From Gammaproteobacteria bacterium (GTDB lineage: Bacteria > Pseudomonadota > Gammaproteobacteria > Pseudomonadales > Halieaceae), in contig JAUHXH010000002.1 of the NCBI GenBank assembly GCA_030427085.1, forward strand, positions 434,001 to 498,000: a stretch of DNA of 64,000 nt, given 5' to 3'. Below the pieces are notes generated by a model. The model did no database searches. It worked only from the letters and a program-made list of their open reading frames with translations, and was not told where the DNA came from. The translations under genes were made by a program, and so were the position numbers. Positions within the stretch are counted from its first letter, which is position 1. The number at the start of each line of letters is the position of its first letter. This document shows, one piece after another, positions 1 through 8,099 of this stretch.

Positions 1-284
1 ACAAACTCGACATGATTTTGCTGATGTCGGTGAACCCGGGCTTTGGCGGCCAGTCCTTCATTCCCTCCACACTCGATAAACTGCGTGAAGTGCGTGAGCT
101 GATCGACGCCTCCGGCCACAATATCCGGCTGGAAATTGACGGTGGTGTGTCGGCCAAAAACATTGCAGAAATCGCCCGCGCTGGCGCAGACACCTTTGTG
201 GCCGGCTCGGCCATTTTCAATGCGCCGGACTATGCAGAGGTTATCGCGCAGATGCGCAGCGAATTGGCCAGCACGCGTAGCTAA
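1..284 (+). CDS. rpe: Ribulose-phosphate 3-epimerase, C-terminal part
   Basis: Cytoplasmic enzyme of the pentose phosphate pathway that interconverts ribulose 5-phosphate and xylulose 5-phosphate. The frame is open from base 3 and ends at the TAA at 282-284, so only about the last 94 residues are present. The fragment carries the family signature [12 protein letters not shown], the LEIDGGV strand with the catalytic aspartate, and the phosphate-binding turn near [11 protein letters not shown], the typical end of a TIM barrel. The N-terminal half lies before the window. The product is clear from the signatures; only the length of the missing part is unknown. Confidence 0.95.
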   Translation, partial: KLDMILLMSVNPGFGGQSFIPSTLDKLREVRELIDASGHNIRLEIDGGVSAKNIAEIARAGADTFVAGSAIFNAPDYAEVIAQMRSELASTRS

Positions 285-309
285 GCTCGAGACCGGCGAG
301 GAAGCGAGG

Positions 310-693
310 ATGGTTCATCAGGGCAGTTGTCACTGCAGGGCGGTTACCTTTGAAGTGGAAGCGCCTGAAGTGATCGAGGCGGATCGTTGCAATTGCTCCA
401 TCTGCAACAAATCCGGTTTTCTCCATCTGATCGTTCCGCGTTCGCGTTTCCGCCTGCTCACCGGGGAAGACACGCTCACCACCTATACCTTTAATACCGG
501 CGTGGCCCAGCACACCTTTTGCAAGGTTTGCGGTGTAAAGCCTTTTTACACGCCCCGGTCCAACCCGGATGGCATCGATGTGAATGTGCACTGTATCGAC
601 ACCGATCCCCTCCGGGTCAACATCACTGATTTCGACGGGCAAAACTGGGAGCAAAATGCCCACGCACTCGCCCACAAGAGTGAAGAGCCCTGA
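310..693 (+). CDS. GFA-family (CENP-V/GFA) zinc-binding protein
   Basis: 127-residue protein of the glutathione-dependent formaldehyde-activating (GFA) fold. Visible zinc-ligand cysteines are GSCHC near residues 6-9, CNCSIC near 29-34, and FCKVCG near 75-80. The order CxC, CxxC, CxxC is the family pattern. Members of this fold are often annotated as S-(hydroxymethyl)glutathione synthase-like, but most have no proven reaction. The ATG at 310 follows an AGGCGAGGAAGCGAGG-type purine-rich stretch; the longer frame from 136 would run through the end of rpe and is unlikely. It lies 25 bases after rpe and could be cotranscribed. Family is sure, substrate unknown. Confidence 0.85.
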   Translation: MVHQGSCHCRAVTFEVEAPEVIEADRCNCSICNKSGFLHLIVPRSRFRLLTGEDTLTTYTFNTGVAQHTFCKVCGVKPFYTPRSNPDGIDVNVHCIDTDPLRVNITDFDGQNWEQNAHALAHKSEEP

Positions 694-786
694 ACGTCTC
701 CGCCCCCGCTTGCGCCATTTGGCGCTATAGTGGGTATTGTCGCTCGCTGGCGGCTTTCGCGAACTCAGTCTGACAAGGCGGTCACT

Positions 787-972
787 ATGAAAAAATTGGG
801 ATTACTCGGTGTGTGCAGCGTGGCATTGCTCCTGGGTGGTTGTGCGCCAGAAGTGGGCAGCAAGGCCTGGTGTGACAAGATGGACGAAAAGCCCAAGGGC
901 GAGTGGACCATGGATGACACCGGCGACTACATGAAGCACTGTATCTTCTCGGACGACGACGCCGAAAAGTAG
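787..972 (+). CDS. Small DUF3012-type lipoprotein
   Basis: 61-residue lipoprotein. It begins MKKLGLLGVCSVALLLGGC, a type II signal with the lipobox LGGC, so the mature protein starts at Cys19 and would be anchored in the outer or inner membrane. The mature part (APEVGSKAWCDKM...KPKGEW...DYMKHCIF) has the tryptophan/cysteine pattern of the DUF3012 family. Its two mature cysteines (in AWCDKM and KHCIF) could form a disulfide. The ATG at 787 is chosen because it begins the signal peptide. Function is unknown in the family. Confidence 0.8.
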   Translation: MKKLGLLGVCSVALLLGGCAPEVGSKAWCDKMDEKPKGEWTMDDTGDYMKHCIFSDDDAEK

Positions 973-993
973 CGCCTGCTACGCGCTGACGAA

Positions 994-1239
994 ATGATTC
1001 GTGACCGCCTGGCCGTGGAGCGAACGCGGCTCGCCAATGAGCGCACGTTGCTGGCTTACGTTCGCACCGCCCTCTCGCTGCTTGCCGCTGCCGCGGTGCT
1101 CCTGCATTTCTTCCCCGATCGGCAGGACCTGGTCCTGCTCGCTTGGGGTTTGGGTGTGCTGGGGGTGATCGTGTTGCTGTTGGGCGGCTGGCGGTTTCAA
1201 GTGGTCAGGAAAGCGTTGGTGCGTGAGTCGCAGGACTAG
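994..1239 (+). CDS. DUF202 family small membrane protein
   Basis: 81-residue inner-membrane protein. The N-terminal part RDRLAVERTRLANERTLLAYVRTALSLL is the DUF202 signature (conserved LAxERTxLAxxRT). Two hydrophobic helices follow, roughly residues 24-40 and 45-66. It lies 21 bases after the DUF3012 lipoprotein and probably shares its transcript. Its stop overlaps the stop of the convergent nitronate monooxygenase-like gene by four bases. Function is not known; related proteins (YidH type) are small membrane proteins of undefined role. Confidence 0.8.
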   Translation: MIRDRLAVERTRLANERTLLAYVRTALSLLAAAAVLLHFFPDRQDLVLLAWGLGVLGVIVLLLGGWRFQVVRKALVRESQD

Positions 1240-2300
1240 AGTGCGGTCACTAGCGACTCAAAGAGTTCGCTGGCCTTGCGGTATTGTAACAGTGGTGCTC
1301 CCTGCCCCGCGTAGTGCGAAGCAAATTCCACGCGCCCCAACTCCGCAGCGCGCCGTTTCAGTGGCGTAGTGAACCAACTCTGGAAGGGGTAGGGCAGCGG
1401 CAAGTCATCGCGGGCATCCATTTCCGCCAGGAAATCATTGGGGATAAAACGTGCCAGTCGGCCTGTATAGCCGCGGTGGAGCACGGTATTGCCCGATTCA
1501 GGTGAGTGCAGCAAATCTTTGTGGGTGTCACTGGTGCCGGATTCGTCGCAAGCCAGAAACGCCGTGCCAATCTGTGCAGCCTGAGCCCCGAGAGACAGAG
1601 CGGCTTTCACGCCAGCCGCATCGGCGATACCGCCTGCCGCGATGACAGGTACTTCACACTGCTCGGCGGCGATTCGGGCCAGCGCCAATGTGCCCATCAG
1701 AGAGTCCTCGGCGCGGCGCAGGAAAGACACCCGATGCCCTCCGGCCTCGAAGCCGGTGGCCAGCACCAGATCCACGCCAGCGGCTGCCAAGGCCTGCACT
1801 TCCGCCAGGTTGGTGGCGGCCCCCAGCGTGGTGATGCCGCGCTGGCGGCAGGCCTGCAGAATCGCTTTCGAAGGAATGCCAAATACAAAGCTGAACACCG
1901 GCGGCGCCGCTTCCAGTATCGCTTCCGCCTGTTCCTCGTAGGGCACCAGTACCTGCTCTGTGTAGGTGGGATAAGGCACCTGGAGGGCGTCGTAATAGGG
2001 TTTGAAGCGCGCAAGGTAATCCTCGAACTGATCCCGGCTCAGAACCGGCGAGGGATTCTCTTTGTCCGGAATCCACAGGTTGAGCGCGAAACACCGATCT
2101 GTGGCATGGCGGATTTCTGTGTTCAGGGACAGTATCTCGTCCCCGCCCAGTTGATGGGCGCCGTAGGAACCCATGCCACCCGCATTCGATACCGCCGCCA
2201 GCAACTCCACCGTGGACAGGTTGCCCCCGAAGGGGCCCTGAATGATGGGGTAGGCGATATCGAGCCGTGCGGTGAGGTCGTTCTGCCGTAGATCATTCAC
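1236..2300 (-). CDS. Nitronate monooxygenase-like (2-nitropropane dioxygenase family) flavoprotein
   Basis: 354-residue FMN-binding TIM-barrel protein of the nitronate monooxygenase family, which oxidises nitronates such as propionate 3-nitronate. The N-terminus has YPIIQGPFGGNLST and SNAGGMGSYGAH, the phosphate/flavin loop typical of the family. The C-terminal half has VIAAGGIADAAGVKAALSLGA and QIGTAFL, the FMN phosphate site. A GTG start at 2300 is supported by an AGGAG about nine bases upstream. Length matches the family. Some relatives have other substrates, so the exact reaction is uncertain. It converges on the DUF202 gene and lies 24 bases after the glutathione transferase gene, likely in one transcript. 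Confidence 0.82.
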   Translation of the reverse strand: MNDLRQNDLTARLDIAYPIIQGPFGGNLSTVELLAAVSNAGGMGSYGAHQLGGDEILSLNTEIRHATDRCFALNLWIPDKENPSPVLSRDQFEDYLARFKPYYDALQVPYPTYTEQVLVPYEEQAEAILEAAPPVFSFVFGIPSKAILQACRQRGITTLGAATNLAEVQALAAAGVDLVLATGFEAGGHRVSFLRRAEDSLMGTLALARIAAEQCEVPVIAAGGIADAAGVKAALSLGAQAAQIGTAFLACDESGTSDTHKDLLHSPESGNTVLHRGYTGRLARFIPNDFLAEMDARDDLPLPYPFQSWFTTPLKRRAAELGRVEFASHYAGQGAPLLQYRKASELFESLVTAL

Positions 2301-2324
2301 TTCACTTGCTCCTGCCTTGTCAAT

Positions 2325-2942
2325 TTACGCCGCTACGCTGGCGGGTGGGCGAAATGTAGCCTGCTCGCGTTCAACTGCGAGCGCGAACTCCGGTAGCTGG
2401 CTGATGCGGTGAATGTGGGCAAGGGTACGGGGACCGATCTGAACCGGGTAGTCCGGAAAGAGATTGCCCCAGTTGCTGTACACCGCCAGCAGATAGTCGA
2501 TGATGCTCGCTTCATTGCCCACCATATGGTCGCGATCCGCGATTTGTGTTTCCACGATAGCCCAGAGTCCGGAGATGCGCTCCGCCAGTTGCGTCATCAG
2601 GGCGTCTTTCGGCTCTCCGGCGGGCATCAGCCCGTTTGCCGTGATCGCTTTGCTGTAAGCCGGATGCAGGGTGGCGTAGTTGAACATCAACCAGCGCATG
2701 AAGGGCTGTTCTTCGCCGGCGGGAATTTCTCCGTGGCGTTCGATCAGGTGCAGGGCGATGGCCGCGCCCTCCACCAGCAGTGAGTCGCCATCGCGCAGCG
2801 CAGGCACCTGGTTGGTGGGGACCAGGTCGGTGTAGTTTGGAACGTCTTCGCGGTGGATGATTTCCACCTTCTGGCCGTAGTGGTTCAGCAGGACGTGGAT
2901 GGCCATCGAGCAACTGCCTGGAATGGTGTAAAGCTGATACAT
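2325..2942 (-). CDS. Glutathione S-transferase family protein
   Basis: 205-residue cytoplasmic protein with a thioredoxin-like N-terminal domain (MYQLYTIPGSCSMAIHVLL) and an all-helical C-terminal domain. The PGSCSMA segment places a serine/cysteine where bacterial beta-class enzymes bind glutathione, and QVPALRDGDSLLVEGAAI supplies the cis-proline and the DGD/E-G-A glutathione-binding motif. The ATG at 2942 has a GAGGT upstream; the longer frame to 2987 would add residues that do not fit the fold. It is divergent from a LysR regulator gene, with a dyad operator candidate between them, so it is the likely target of that regulator. Confidence 0.85.
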   Translation of the reverse strand: MYQLYTIPGSCSMAIHVLLNHYGQKVEIIHREDVPNYTDLVPTNQVPALRDGDSLLVEGAAIALHLIERHGEIPAGEEQPFMRWLMFNYATLHPAYSKAITANGLMPAGEPKDALMTQLAERISGLWAIVETQIADRDHMVGNEASIIDYLLAVYSNWGNLFPDYPVQIGPRTLAHIHRISQLPEFALAVEREQATFRPPASVAA

Positions 2943-3011
2943 GGGAGTGACCTCGTTTGGAATGTTGGGGAGTGCGCAGAGCCGCATCCGTCGACAAGGA
3001 GTCTAGGTGGG

Positions 3012-3024
3012 TCTACCCTGTAGA
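3012..3024. promoter_or_regulatory. LysR-type operator candidate (TCTAC-N3-GTAGA)
   Basis: A 13-base perfect dyad, TCTAC-CCT-GTAGA, fits the T-N11-A rule of LysR-regulator boxes. It lies between the divergent LysR gene (start about 3060) and the glutathione transferase gene (start 2942). Position and symmetry suggest it is the site of that regulator. This is inference from pattern only. Confidence 0.45.
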
Positions 3025-3059
3025 TAAATTCTCACAATATGCATAGTTGGTTTGCAAAA

Positions 3060-3956
3060 ATGCACAACTGGGATGATCTGCGCTATTTCCTCGAGGTGGT
3101 CAGGGCGGGCAGTTTCGCCGGTGCGGCGCAGGCTCTGGGTGTCAACCACTCCACCATTTCCCGTCGCGTGGCAGCGCTGGAAGCGCGGCACGGGGTGCAC
3201 TTGCTGGAGCGAACCCAGCAGGGCTACGAACTGAGTGAGGCGGGCGCCGCGATTATCGAATCACTGGAGGCGATGGACGCAGCCCAGATGCAGGCATCGC
3301 GCGTGCTGTTGGGGCAGGATGCGCGCCTTGCCGGCCCCCTCAACGTGACACTGCCACACGAAGTGTTCGACTTTCTGCTGGTTGAACCCCTGGCGCGTTT
3401 CAGTCGCGAATACCCCGATATTGAATTGTCACTCCAGGTGAGCCGCGGCCTGCGGAATCTGGCCAATCGGGAAGCTGACCTCGCAGTGCGGATCTCACCG
3501 GCGCCGCCAGACTACCTGGTGGGTCGGCGAGTGGTGCAGATCCAGCACGGCTTCTACGCTCGTCGTGATCGTCTCGCCGAAATGTTGGCGGCTGAACACA
3601 CGCCGATAATTCTGTGGACGGTGGATTCGACCATGCCCGAGTGGGCACTGGATCACTTTCACAAGCCCCGTGTGGTCCTGAAAATCGACGACCTCTTCGC
3701 GATGTACCGCGCGGTGGCGGCGGGCATCGGCATAGCCCGTATGCCGTGTTTCATGGCGGATGTGTTGGGTGAGCCCACCGTGGGGCGATTACCGATTGAC
3801 TTGCCCCGGTCTGACTGGGGCCTGTGGGTGTTGCACCACCCGGATTTACGCAACACCGCACGCATCCAGCGGCTGAAAGCCGTGCTGACGACGGAGCTGG
3901 AGCAGCGTCAGCCGCTGTTTCATGGTGAAACTTCGGCCTACCTTGAAATGCCCTGA
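3060..3956 (+). CDS. LysR-family transcriptional regulator
   Basis: 298-residue DNA-binding regulator. The winged helix-turn-helix is at residues about 1-60 (WDDLRYFLEVVRAGSFAGAA, then HSTISRRVAALE as recognition helix), followed by a coiled linker and a periplasmic-binding-protein-like effector domain. An in-frame ATG also occurs at 3039; the one at 3060 gives the usual N-terminus (MHNWDDLRYF). No strong ribosome site precedes either. It is divergent from the glutathione transferase gene and may also act on the nitronate monooxygenase-like gene behind it. The effector is unknown. Confidence 0.88.
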   Translation: MHNWDDLRYFLEVVRAGSFAGAAQALGVNHSTISRRVAALEARHGVHLLERTQQGYELSEAGAAIIESLEAMDAAQMQASRVLLGQDARLAGPLNVTLPHEVFDFLLVEPLARFSREYPDIELSLQVSRGLRNLANREADLAVRISPAPPDYLVGRRVVQIQHGFYARRDRLAEMLAAEHTPIILWTVDSTMPEWALDHFHKPRVVLKIDDLFAMYRAVAAGIGIARMPCFMADVLGEPTVGRLPIDLPRSDWGLWVLHHPDLRNTARIQRLKAVLTTELEQRQPLFHGETSAYLEMP

Positions 3957-4019
3957 TGGACAGATCGTCCCGGCGAAGACACACTTTCATCCCGACTCAG
4001 AGAGCACAGAGGTGCACCC

Positions 4020-4673
4020 ATGAAACTGGTCATCGGCAATAAAAATTACTCGTCCTGGTCCCTGCGGCCCTGGCTGTTGTTACACGCCCATGGGCTGGAT
4101 TTTGAGGAGGTGTCAGAGTCCCTGCGGGCGGAGGGCCTGAGTGAGCGACTGGCTCAGCACTCGCCCTCGCGCCGGGTGCCGGTGTTGATCGACGGTGATC
4201 TCACGGTGTGGGATTCGCTGGCCATCTGCGAGTACGTGTCCGAGCACTATCTGCTGGGCGAGGGCTGGCCCGAAAATGCCACAGACCGGGCGCTGGCCCG
4301 ATCGCTGACGGCCCAGATGCACGCCGGATTTAACGCCCTGCGCAATGAAATGCCAATGAACTGCCGGGCTCGCCGCAAGATTTCCCCCAGCGATGCCGCC
4401 CTCGACGACGTCGCGCAGATCGACGCCCTGTGGTCGGAGTACGCTCGCCCCGATGGTGACGGTCGCCTGTTTCTGTTTGGCCAGTTTTCTATCGCCGACT
4501 GCTTCTATGCCCCGGTGGTACTGCGTTTTGAAACCTACGGCATCAGCTTGTCGCCTGCGGCGCAGGCCTATGCGGATAGCCTGCGTGCTCACCCCTCGCT
4601 GCAGCATTGGGTGGCGGCGGGTCGTGCAGAATCGGAGGTGGTGGTCGAGGACGAGGCAGGAGAAGACGCTTGA
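4020..4673 (+). CDS. Glutathione S-transferase family protein
   Basis: 217-residue glutathione transferase. The N-terminal thioredoxin-like domain starts MKLVIGNKNYSSWSLRPWLLL, with the NYSSWSLRPW segment that provides the active-site serine in this subgroup. RRVPVLIDGDLTVWDSLAICEY gives the cis-proline and the D-S glutathione-contact pair. The second domain is helical. The start follows AGAGGTG, seven bases upstream. It lies 63 bases after the LysR gene on the same strand and may be cotranscribed. It is distinct from the transferase at 2325-2942, so two paralogues flank one regulator. Substrate unknown. Confidence 0.87.
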   Translation: MKLVIGNKNYSSWSLRPWLLLHAHGLDFEEVSESLRAEGLSERLAQHSPSRRVPVLIDGDLTVWDSLAICEYVSEHYLLGEGWPENATDRALARSLTAQMHAGFNALRNEMPMNCRARRKISPSDAALDDVAQIDALWSEYARPDGDGRLFLFGQFSIADCFYAPVVLRFETYGISLSPAAQAYADSLRAHPSLQHWVAAGRAESEVVVEDEAGEDA

Positions 4674-4692
4674 GCCTGCTTTTGTTGCTGCA

Positions 4693-4717
4693 GTGTCAGT
4701 TAATTTTACAATCCGCT
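4693..4717 (+). promoter_or_regulatory. Upstream activating site candidate, copy 1 (TGTCA-N7-TTACA)
   Basis: The segment contains the imperfect dyad TGTCAGTTAATTTTACA at 4694-4710. A closely matching 25-base segment (19 of 25 identical) sits at 14707-14731, before the other PEP-CTERM gene. This copy lies 71 bases upstream of a sigma-54 promoter. Spacing, symmetry and recurrence fit the binding site of a sigma-54 enhancer-binding protein, plausibly the PrsR type that accompanies exosortase systems. The regulator itself is not in the window. Confidence 0.55.
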
Positions 4718-4763
4718 CGGGAGATGTCGCATAAAGCCCTCGGAAACCGCGTGGTGAGTGAGT

Positions 4764-4779
4764 TGGCCCATTAATTGCT
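4764..4779 (+). promoter_or_regulatory. Sigma-54 promoter for PEP-CTERM gene 1
   Basis: TGGCCCATTAATTGCT matches the -24/-12 consensus TGGCACG-N4-TTGCW with exact GG-to-GC spacing. Two of the less critical -24 bases differ. It ends 56 bases before the ATG at 4836. The 162-base gap before the gene holds this site and the upstream dyad at 4693-4717; no sigma-70 promoter is evident. Confidence 0.7.
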
Positions 4780-4835
4780 TATCATTGATTACTCAGTGCT
4801 GCTAAAAGCACGATCAGACTACCGGGGCTTGTTCG

Positions 4836-5363
4836 ATGAGACGTAAATTATTCTCTCTGTTACTGTGTTGCACCTTGTTCAGCTGGGTTGGTTCGGCCAA
4901 TGCCACGCTGTTAGGTGATGAAATTACCATTACTACGGCACTGGGCCCGCAAGTTGCCATCGTCGGTCCCGGCATCGAGTACACCGTTATCGGTGGCGGT
5001 GGTGGCTCACTGAATGTTGATTTCGATGGCGCGGGTTTTTTCGATATATTTTTTGACGTTCCTTCGGATATCGATTTGGGGGCACCATTATTCCCCATCG
5101 TCGCGAGTGGCCTGGATTGGATTGGGTATCCCCTGGGCGGCATTGCCAGTGTGATCGATCTGGGCGGCGCCATTCCCATCGCCAATCTGTCCTGGACTGA
5201 CAACAGCATCACGCTGGATATCGTGGACCATCTCATCCCTCAGGGCCGAAGCTTCCACCACTTTCAGATCATCACCACGCATGGGGTTCCGGCGCCGGCA
5301 ACCCTGTTGCTGCTGGGTTTCGGCGTGACCGGTCTGGTCTGGAGTCGCCGGAAACGCTCCTGA
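4836..5363 (+). CDS. PEP-CTERM sorting-domain protein 1
   Basis: 175-residue secreted protein. A signal peptide (about residues 1-23, ending GSANA) precedes a glycine- and aspartate-rich body with no cysteine. The C-terminus (about 151-175) is a PEP-CTERM sorting signal: VPAPATLLLLG, a hydrophobic helix, then the basic cluster WSRRKR. Proteins of this kind are recognised by an exosortase (XrtA/EpsH type) at the inner membrane, cut near the VPAP motif and exported, often together with exopolysaccharide. The body has no recognised domain. A sigma-54 promoter precedes it and a strong terminator follows at 5383-5408, so it is a single-gene unit. No exosortase gene is in the window. Confidence 0.88.
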   Translation: MRRKLFSLLLCCTLFSWVGSANATLLGDEITITTALGPQVAIVGPGIEYTVIGGGGGSLNVDFDGAGFFDIFFDVPSDIDLGAPLFPIVASGLDWIGYPLGGIASVIDLGGAIPIANLSWTDNSITLDIVDHLIPQGRSFHHFQIITTHGVPAPATLLLLGFGVTGLVWSRRKRS

Positions 5364-5382
5364 GCAAATTATCCTGAAAGCC

Positions 5383-5408
5383 AGGCCCGCCTCGTGCGGG
5401 CCTTTTTT
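5383..5408 (+). terminator. Rho-independent terminator after PEP-CTERM gene 1
   Basis: Perfect 8-bp stem AGGCCCGC / GCGGGCCT with loop CTCGT, followed by a run of six T. It starts 20 bases after the stop codon. Confidence 0.9.
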
Positions 5409-5488
5409 GTGGAACCTCGAAAGCGTTTCACCCGGCGGGTGACTGCTATAGGCTGTGTGCTGGAAGACCCCTGCCCCGGAGAAACTGG

Positions 5489-5938
5489 ATGCCAGCGATT
5501 GATTGTCTGGACGAAATAGAAATATCCGCCACGCCAGCCCGCATTTACGCGCTGGTTAGCGACTACCCCGGTTGGCAAGATTGGAACCCGCTATACCGCT
5601 GCGAGTTGATTGATGCAGTCGAGTTGGAAGAGGGGGTGCAAGTTCAGCACACGTACGGGTACCCAATGTTGGTGCTGAGCAGTTTTGTCCGGCGTATCGA
5701 TCGCGTCGTGCCGGGTGAGTGTCTGGAAGAGTCCTACATCGATGGCGACCTTATCGGTACGGGTGTCTGGCGCTTCGAGGCAACCGGGGATAAAACCCGC
5801 CTGTCCTATCACTGTAAGGTGCGCTCCAACACGTTTCGGGCGCATGTATCGCTGGCGCTGGCCGGCGGCCGGGGCCATAGCAACGTTTACCAATCCATGT
5901 TTAAAAAGGTGAAGGCGCTGTGTGAAGCGCCTGACTAA
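5489..5938 (+). CDS. SRPBCC-fold (polyketide cyclase/START-like) protein
   Basis: 149-residue cytoplasmic protein. The opening IEISATPARIYALVSDYPGWQDWNPLY is the classic SRPBCC/Bet v 1-like start (strand, two short helices, WxxWNP). The middle has the long antiparallel sheet, and the C-terminal helix is YQSMFKKVKALCE. Such proteins bind hydrophobic ligands or act as cyclases or aromatases, but no substrate can be read here. The ATG at 5489 follows CCGGAG. The gene is six bases before the GTG start of the methyltransferase gene, suggesting an operon 5489-7694. Confidence 0.75.
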   Translation: MPAIDCLDEIEISATPARIYALVSDYPGWQDWNPLYRCELIDAVELEEGVQVQHTYGYPMLVLSSFVRRIDRVVPGECLEESYIDGDLIGTGVWRFEATGDKTRLSYHCKVRSNTFRAHVSLALAGGRGHSNVYQSMFKKVKALCEAPD

Positions 5939-5944
5939 GCGCGC

Positions 5945-7144
5945 GTGCAGAATCTGGAGCACAGTGAGCGCTTCGCGCGTATCGGTGAGGTACTGGCGCG
6001 AAACCGAACACTCTGGCGCACGCGGGCTTTTTACCTGACCCGACTGCCCTGGCGGGAGCAGTTCCCGGCGTTGCACGATTACCTGCTCGAGCTATCGCCC
6101 GCTGAAGTCGATGCCCTGCAGGAAAATGATGAACAACTGGCTGAGTCTGTTGGGAGCTTGCTGCCTGATGTGAGGGCGCTGTGGGCGCTTTGTCGCCTCC
6201 CCCGGCTGGAACAGCGCACGCTGAACGCTGTACCCGATCGTTTCAGTCGCGATATTCCGGGGCGCAAGTGGCAGCAGGTGCAGGCGTTTGTGGCCTGTGC
6301 ATCGTGGCCGGAGTTACCAGTACTGGACTGGTGTGGTGGTAAGGGGCACCTCGGGCGTCTTACGTGTTCCGAGCACGGTGTAGCGGGTACTTCGATGGAT
6401 TGTGACGTCGTGATGGTGGCCGAGGGGCGACGACTCAGCACGCGTTTACATGTACCGCTGCAACACGAAGTGGCCGACGCCCTGGAATCGTCGGGCCGCG
6501 CTTGTGTCGAGGCGAACCGGCAGGCACTCGCCTTGCACGCCTGCGGCGGCCTCCATCTGGCATTGATGGAGGCGGCAATTGAAAAGCGAACCCGGGCGCT
6601 GGCGATCTCCCCCTGTTGCTACCATTTGCATCGGCCGGATACCTATCAACCGCAGTCAGCACAGGGTCGATCAACAGACCTGCAGCTCACGCGCTCCGAA
6701 TTGCGCACGGCAGTGCAACAAACCGCTACCGCGCCCGCTCGAACGCGGCGGCAGCGCCGGCAATTGCAGGCGTGGCGGTTGGGATTTGACCTGCTTCAGC
6801 GGGAGCTTCGCGGTGTGGATGACTATCTTGCCGTGCCGAGTGTACCGGCATCATTGACTGCCGCCGGTTTTGAAGCCACCTGCCGGCATCTGGCGACCCT
6901 GAAGGATCTTGCGCTCCCTGTTGGTATCGATTGGCCAGCGTGGGAGGCGCGCGGTTGGGAGCGCCTGCACTGGGTCAGCGCGATGGATGTGGTCCGCATG
7001 GCCTTTCGTCGGCCGTTGGAGGTGTGGTTGGTGCTGGACCGTGTTCTGCGCTTGCAAGAGGCGGGTTACGAAGTGGAGTTGGGTGAGTTTTGCGAGTCTG
7101 CCCTCACCCCCAGAAATATCCTCATCCGTGCCATACTGCCCTGA
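5945..7144 (+). CDS. SAM-dependent methyltransferase-like protein
   Basis: 399-residue protein. The central domain has VLDWCGGKGHLGRL (about residues 128-141), the glycine-rich SAM-binding motif I of the Methyltransf_32-like group. ALALHACGGLHLALMEAA and RALAISPCCYHL follow, the second being a CCY signature found in this group in place of a classical NPPY. The GTG start at 5945 is six bases after the upstream stop; no ATG fits. The N-terminal 120 residues and C-terminal 130 residues have no recognised domain. Substrate unknown; relatives are often simply called methyltransferase domain proteins, with tRNA or small-molecule targets proposed. Confidence 0.72.
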   Translation: MQNLEHSERFARIGEVLARNRTLWRTRAFYLTRLPWREQFPALHDYLLELSPAEVDALQENDEQLAESVGSLLPDVRALWALCRLPRLEQRTLNAVPDRFSRDIPGRKWQQVQAFVACASWPELPVLDWCGGKGHLGRLTCSEHGVAGTSMDCDVVMVAEGRRLSTRLHVPLQHEVADALESSGRACVEANRQALALHACGGLHLALMEAAIEKRTRALAISPCCYHLHRPDTYQPQSAQGRSTDLQLTRSELRTAVQQTATAPARTRRQRRQLQAWRLGFDLLQRELRGVDDYLAVPSVPASLTAAGFEATCRHLATLKDLALPVGIDWPAWEARGWERLHWVSAMDVVRMAFRRPLEVWLVLDRVLRLQEAGYEVELGEFCESALTPRNILIRAILP

Positions 7145-7169
7145 CCAATCATTGCCGTGAGCCCGAACC

Positions 7170-7694
7170 TTGAACAGTGACTCTGCAATCCGTCCAGCCG
7201 TTTTGAGTGATGCGGCGGCCTGCACCGACATCTATGCCCACTACGTACGGGAGTCCATTGCTACTTTCGAAGAGGAGCCCCCAACGGCGGAGGACATGGC
7301 GCAGCGGATACAGGAAGCCGGTGAACTGGGCCTGCCCTGGCTGGTGGCCGAGTTGGAGGAGCAGGTAGTGGGTTATGCCTATGCCAGCCGCTGGAAGGGG
7401 CGATGTGCCTACCGCTACTCGCTGGAAATTACCGTCTATCTGGACCACCGCCACTGCGGGCATGGGCTCGGGCGGCGGCTGTATGAACGGCTGTTCCCCG
7501 AATTGGCTGAACTCGGTTACCGGGTGCTGATCGCCGGTATCTCACTGCCGAATGAGGCCAGTGTTGGCCTGCATGAAGCCATGGGCATGACCAAGGCCGG
7601 GCAGTTCGATGAGGTGGGTTACAAGTTCGGGCAGTGGATCGATGTGGGGTACTGGCAGAAGATACTGCCGGCCGACGCGAGGCCGGCCGGGTAA
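7170..7694 (+). CDS. GNAT acetyltransferase, phosphinothricin N-acetyltransferase (PAT)-like
   Basis: 174-residue GNAT-fold enzyme that transfers acetyl from acetyl-CoA to an amino group. The N-terminus (IRPAVLSDAAACTDIYAHYVRESIATFEEEPP) is the characteristic PAT/YwnH opening. The acetyl-CoA pyrophosphate loop is CGHGLGRRLYERL (Q/R-x-x-G-x-G/A form). ISLPNEASVGLHEAMGM is the family C-terminal motif. Substrates in this family include phosphinothricin, methionine sulfoximine and arsinothricin; which is used here is unknown. A TTG start at 7170 is needed for full length, 25 bases after the methyltransferase gene, so the start is only moderately sure. Confidence 0.83.
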   Translation: MNSDSAIRPAVLSDAAACTDIYAHYVRESIATFEEEPPTAEDMAQRIQEAGELGLPWLVAELEEQVVGYAYASRWKGRCAYRYSLEITVYLDHRHCGHGLGRRLYERLFPELAELGYRVLIAGISLPNEASVGLHEAMGMTKAGQFDEVGYKFGQWIDVGYWQKILPADARPAG

Positions 7695-7702
7695 GTGAGC
7701 GC

Positions 7703-8044
7703 TTACTGCATGCTCACGTCGATCAGTTGCCACTTGGCTTCCTGATCGCTGTCACGGGGCTCGGTGTAGCGGTAGCGTACTTTGGAGCCTTCCGGTGCGC
7801 TCTCGATCATGGCGTTTTTGGGCTCTTTGAAGTGCAGCTTGCGGCCGCGATCCAGGCGACAGCCAGTTTCATCGGTGGCCGGTTCGGCTGAGTGGAAAGC
7901 CACATAAACAGCGGTATCGGCGTTCTGGGTCTGCTTCTTCTTGACGGTGCCTTCCATGATGCAGTCACGGGCCAGTTCGTCGGCCTGGCTCAAGGGCGCA
8001 AGCGCCAGTAGAGCAGTGGTTAAAATTGCGGTCATTGCTTTCAT
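7703..8044 (-). CDS. Exported protein of unknown function
   Basis: 113-residue protein with a signal peptide MKAMTAILTTALLALAPLSQA, cleaved after about residue 21. The mature part has two cysteines (in RDCIMEG and TGCRLDRG) that may pair in the periplasm, and ends with a predicted strand (KWQLIDVSMQ). No family is recognised. The ATG at 8044 has a strong AGGAGGAG upstream, so the longer frame to 8095 is rejected. It is a stand-alone gene with a Pho-box-like repeat 56-73 bases upstream. It converges on the acetyltransferase gene. Confidence 0.75.
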   Translation of the reverse strand: MKAMTAILTTALLALAPLSQADELARDCIMEGTVKKKQTQNADTAVYVAFHSAEPATDETGCRLDRGRKLHFKEPKNAMIESAPEGSKVRYRYTEPRDSDQEAKWQLIDVSMQ

Positions 8045-8099
8045 AGCAAAACTCCTCCTGTTGGGCGTGAAGTAGAAAACCAAGCATCCCTTCACTTTC

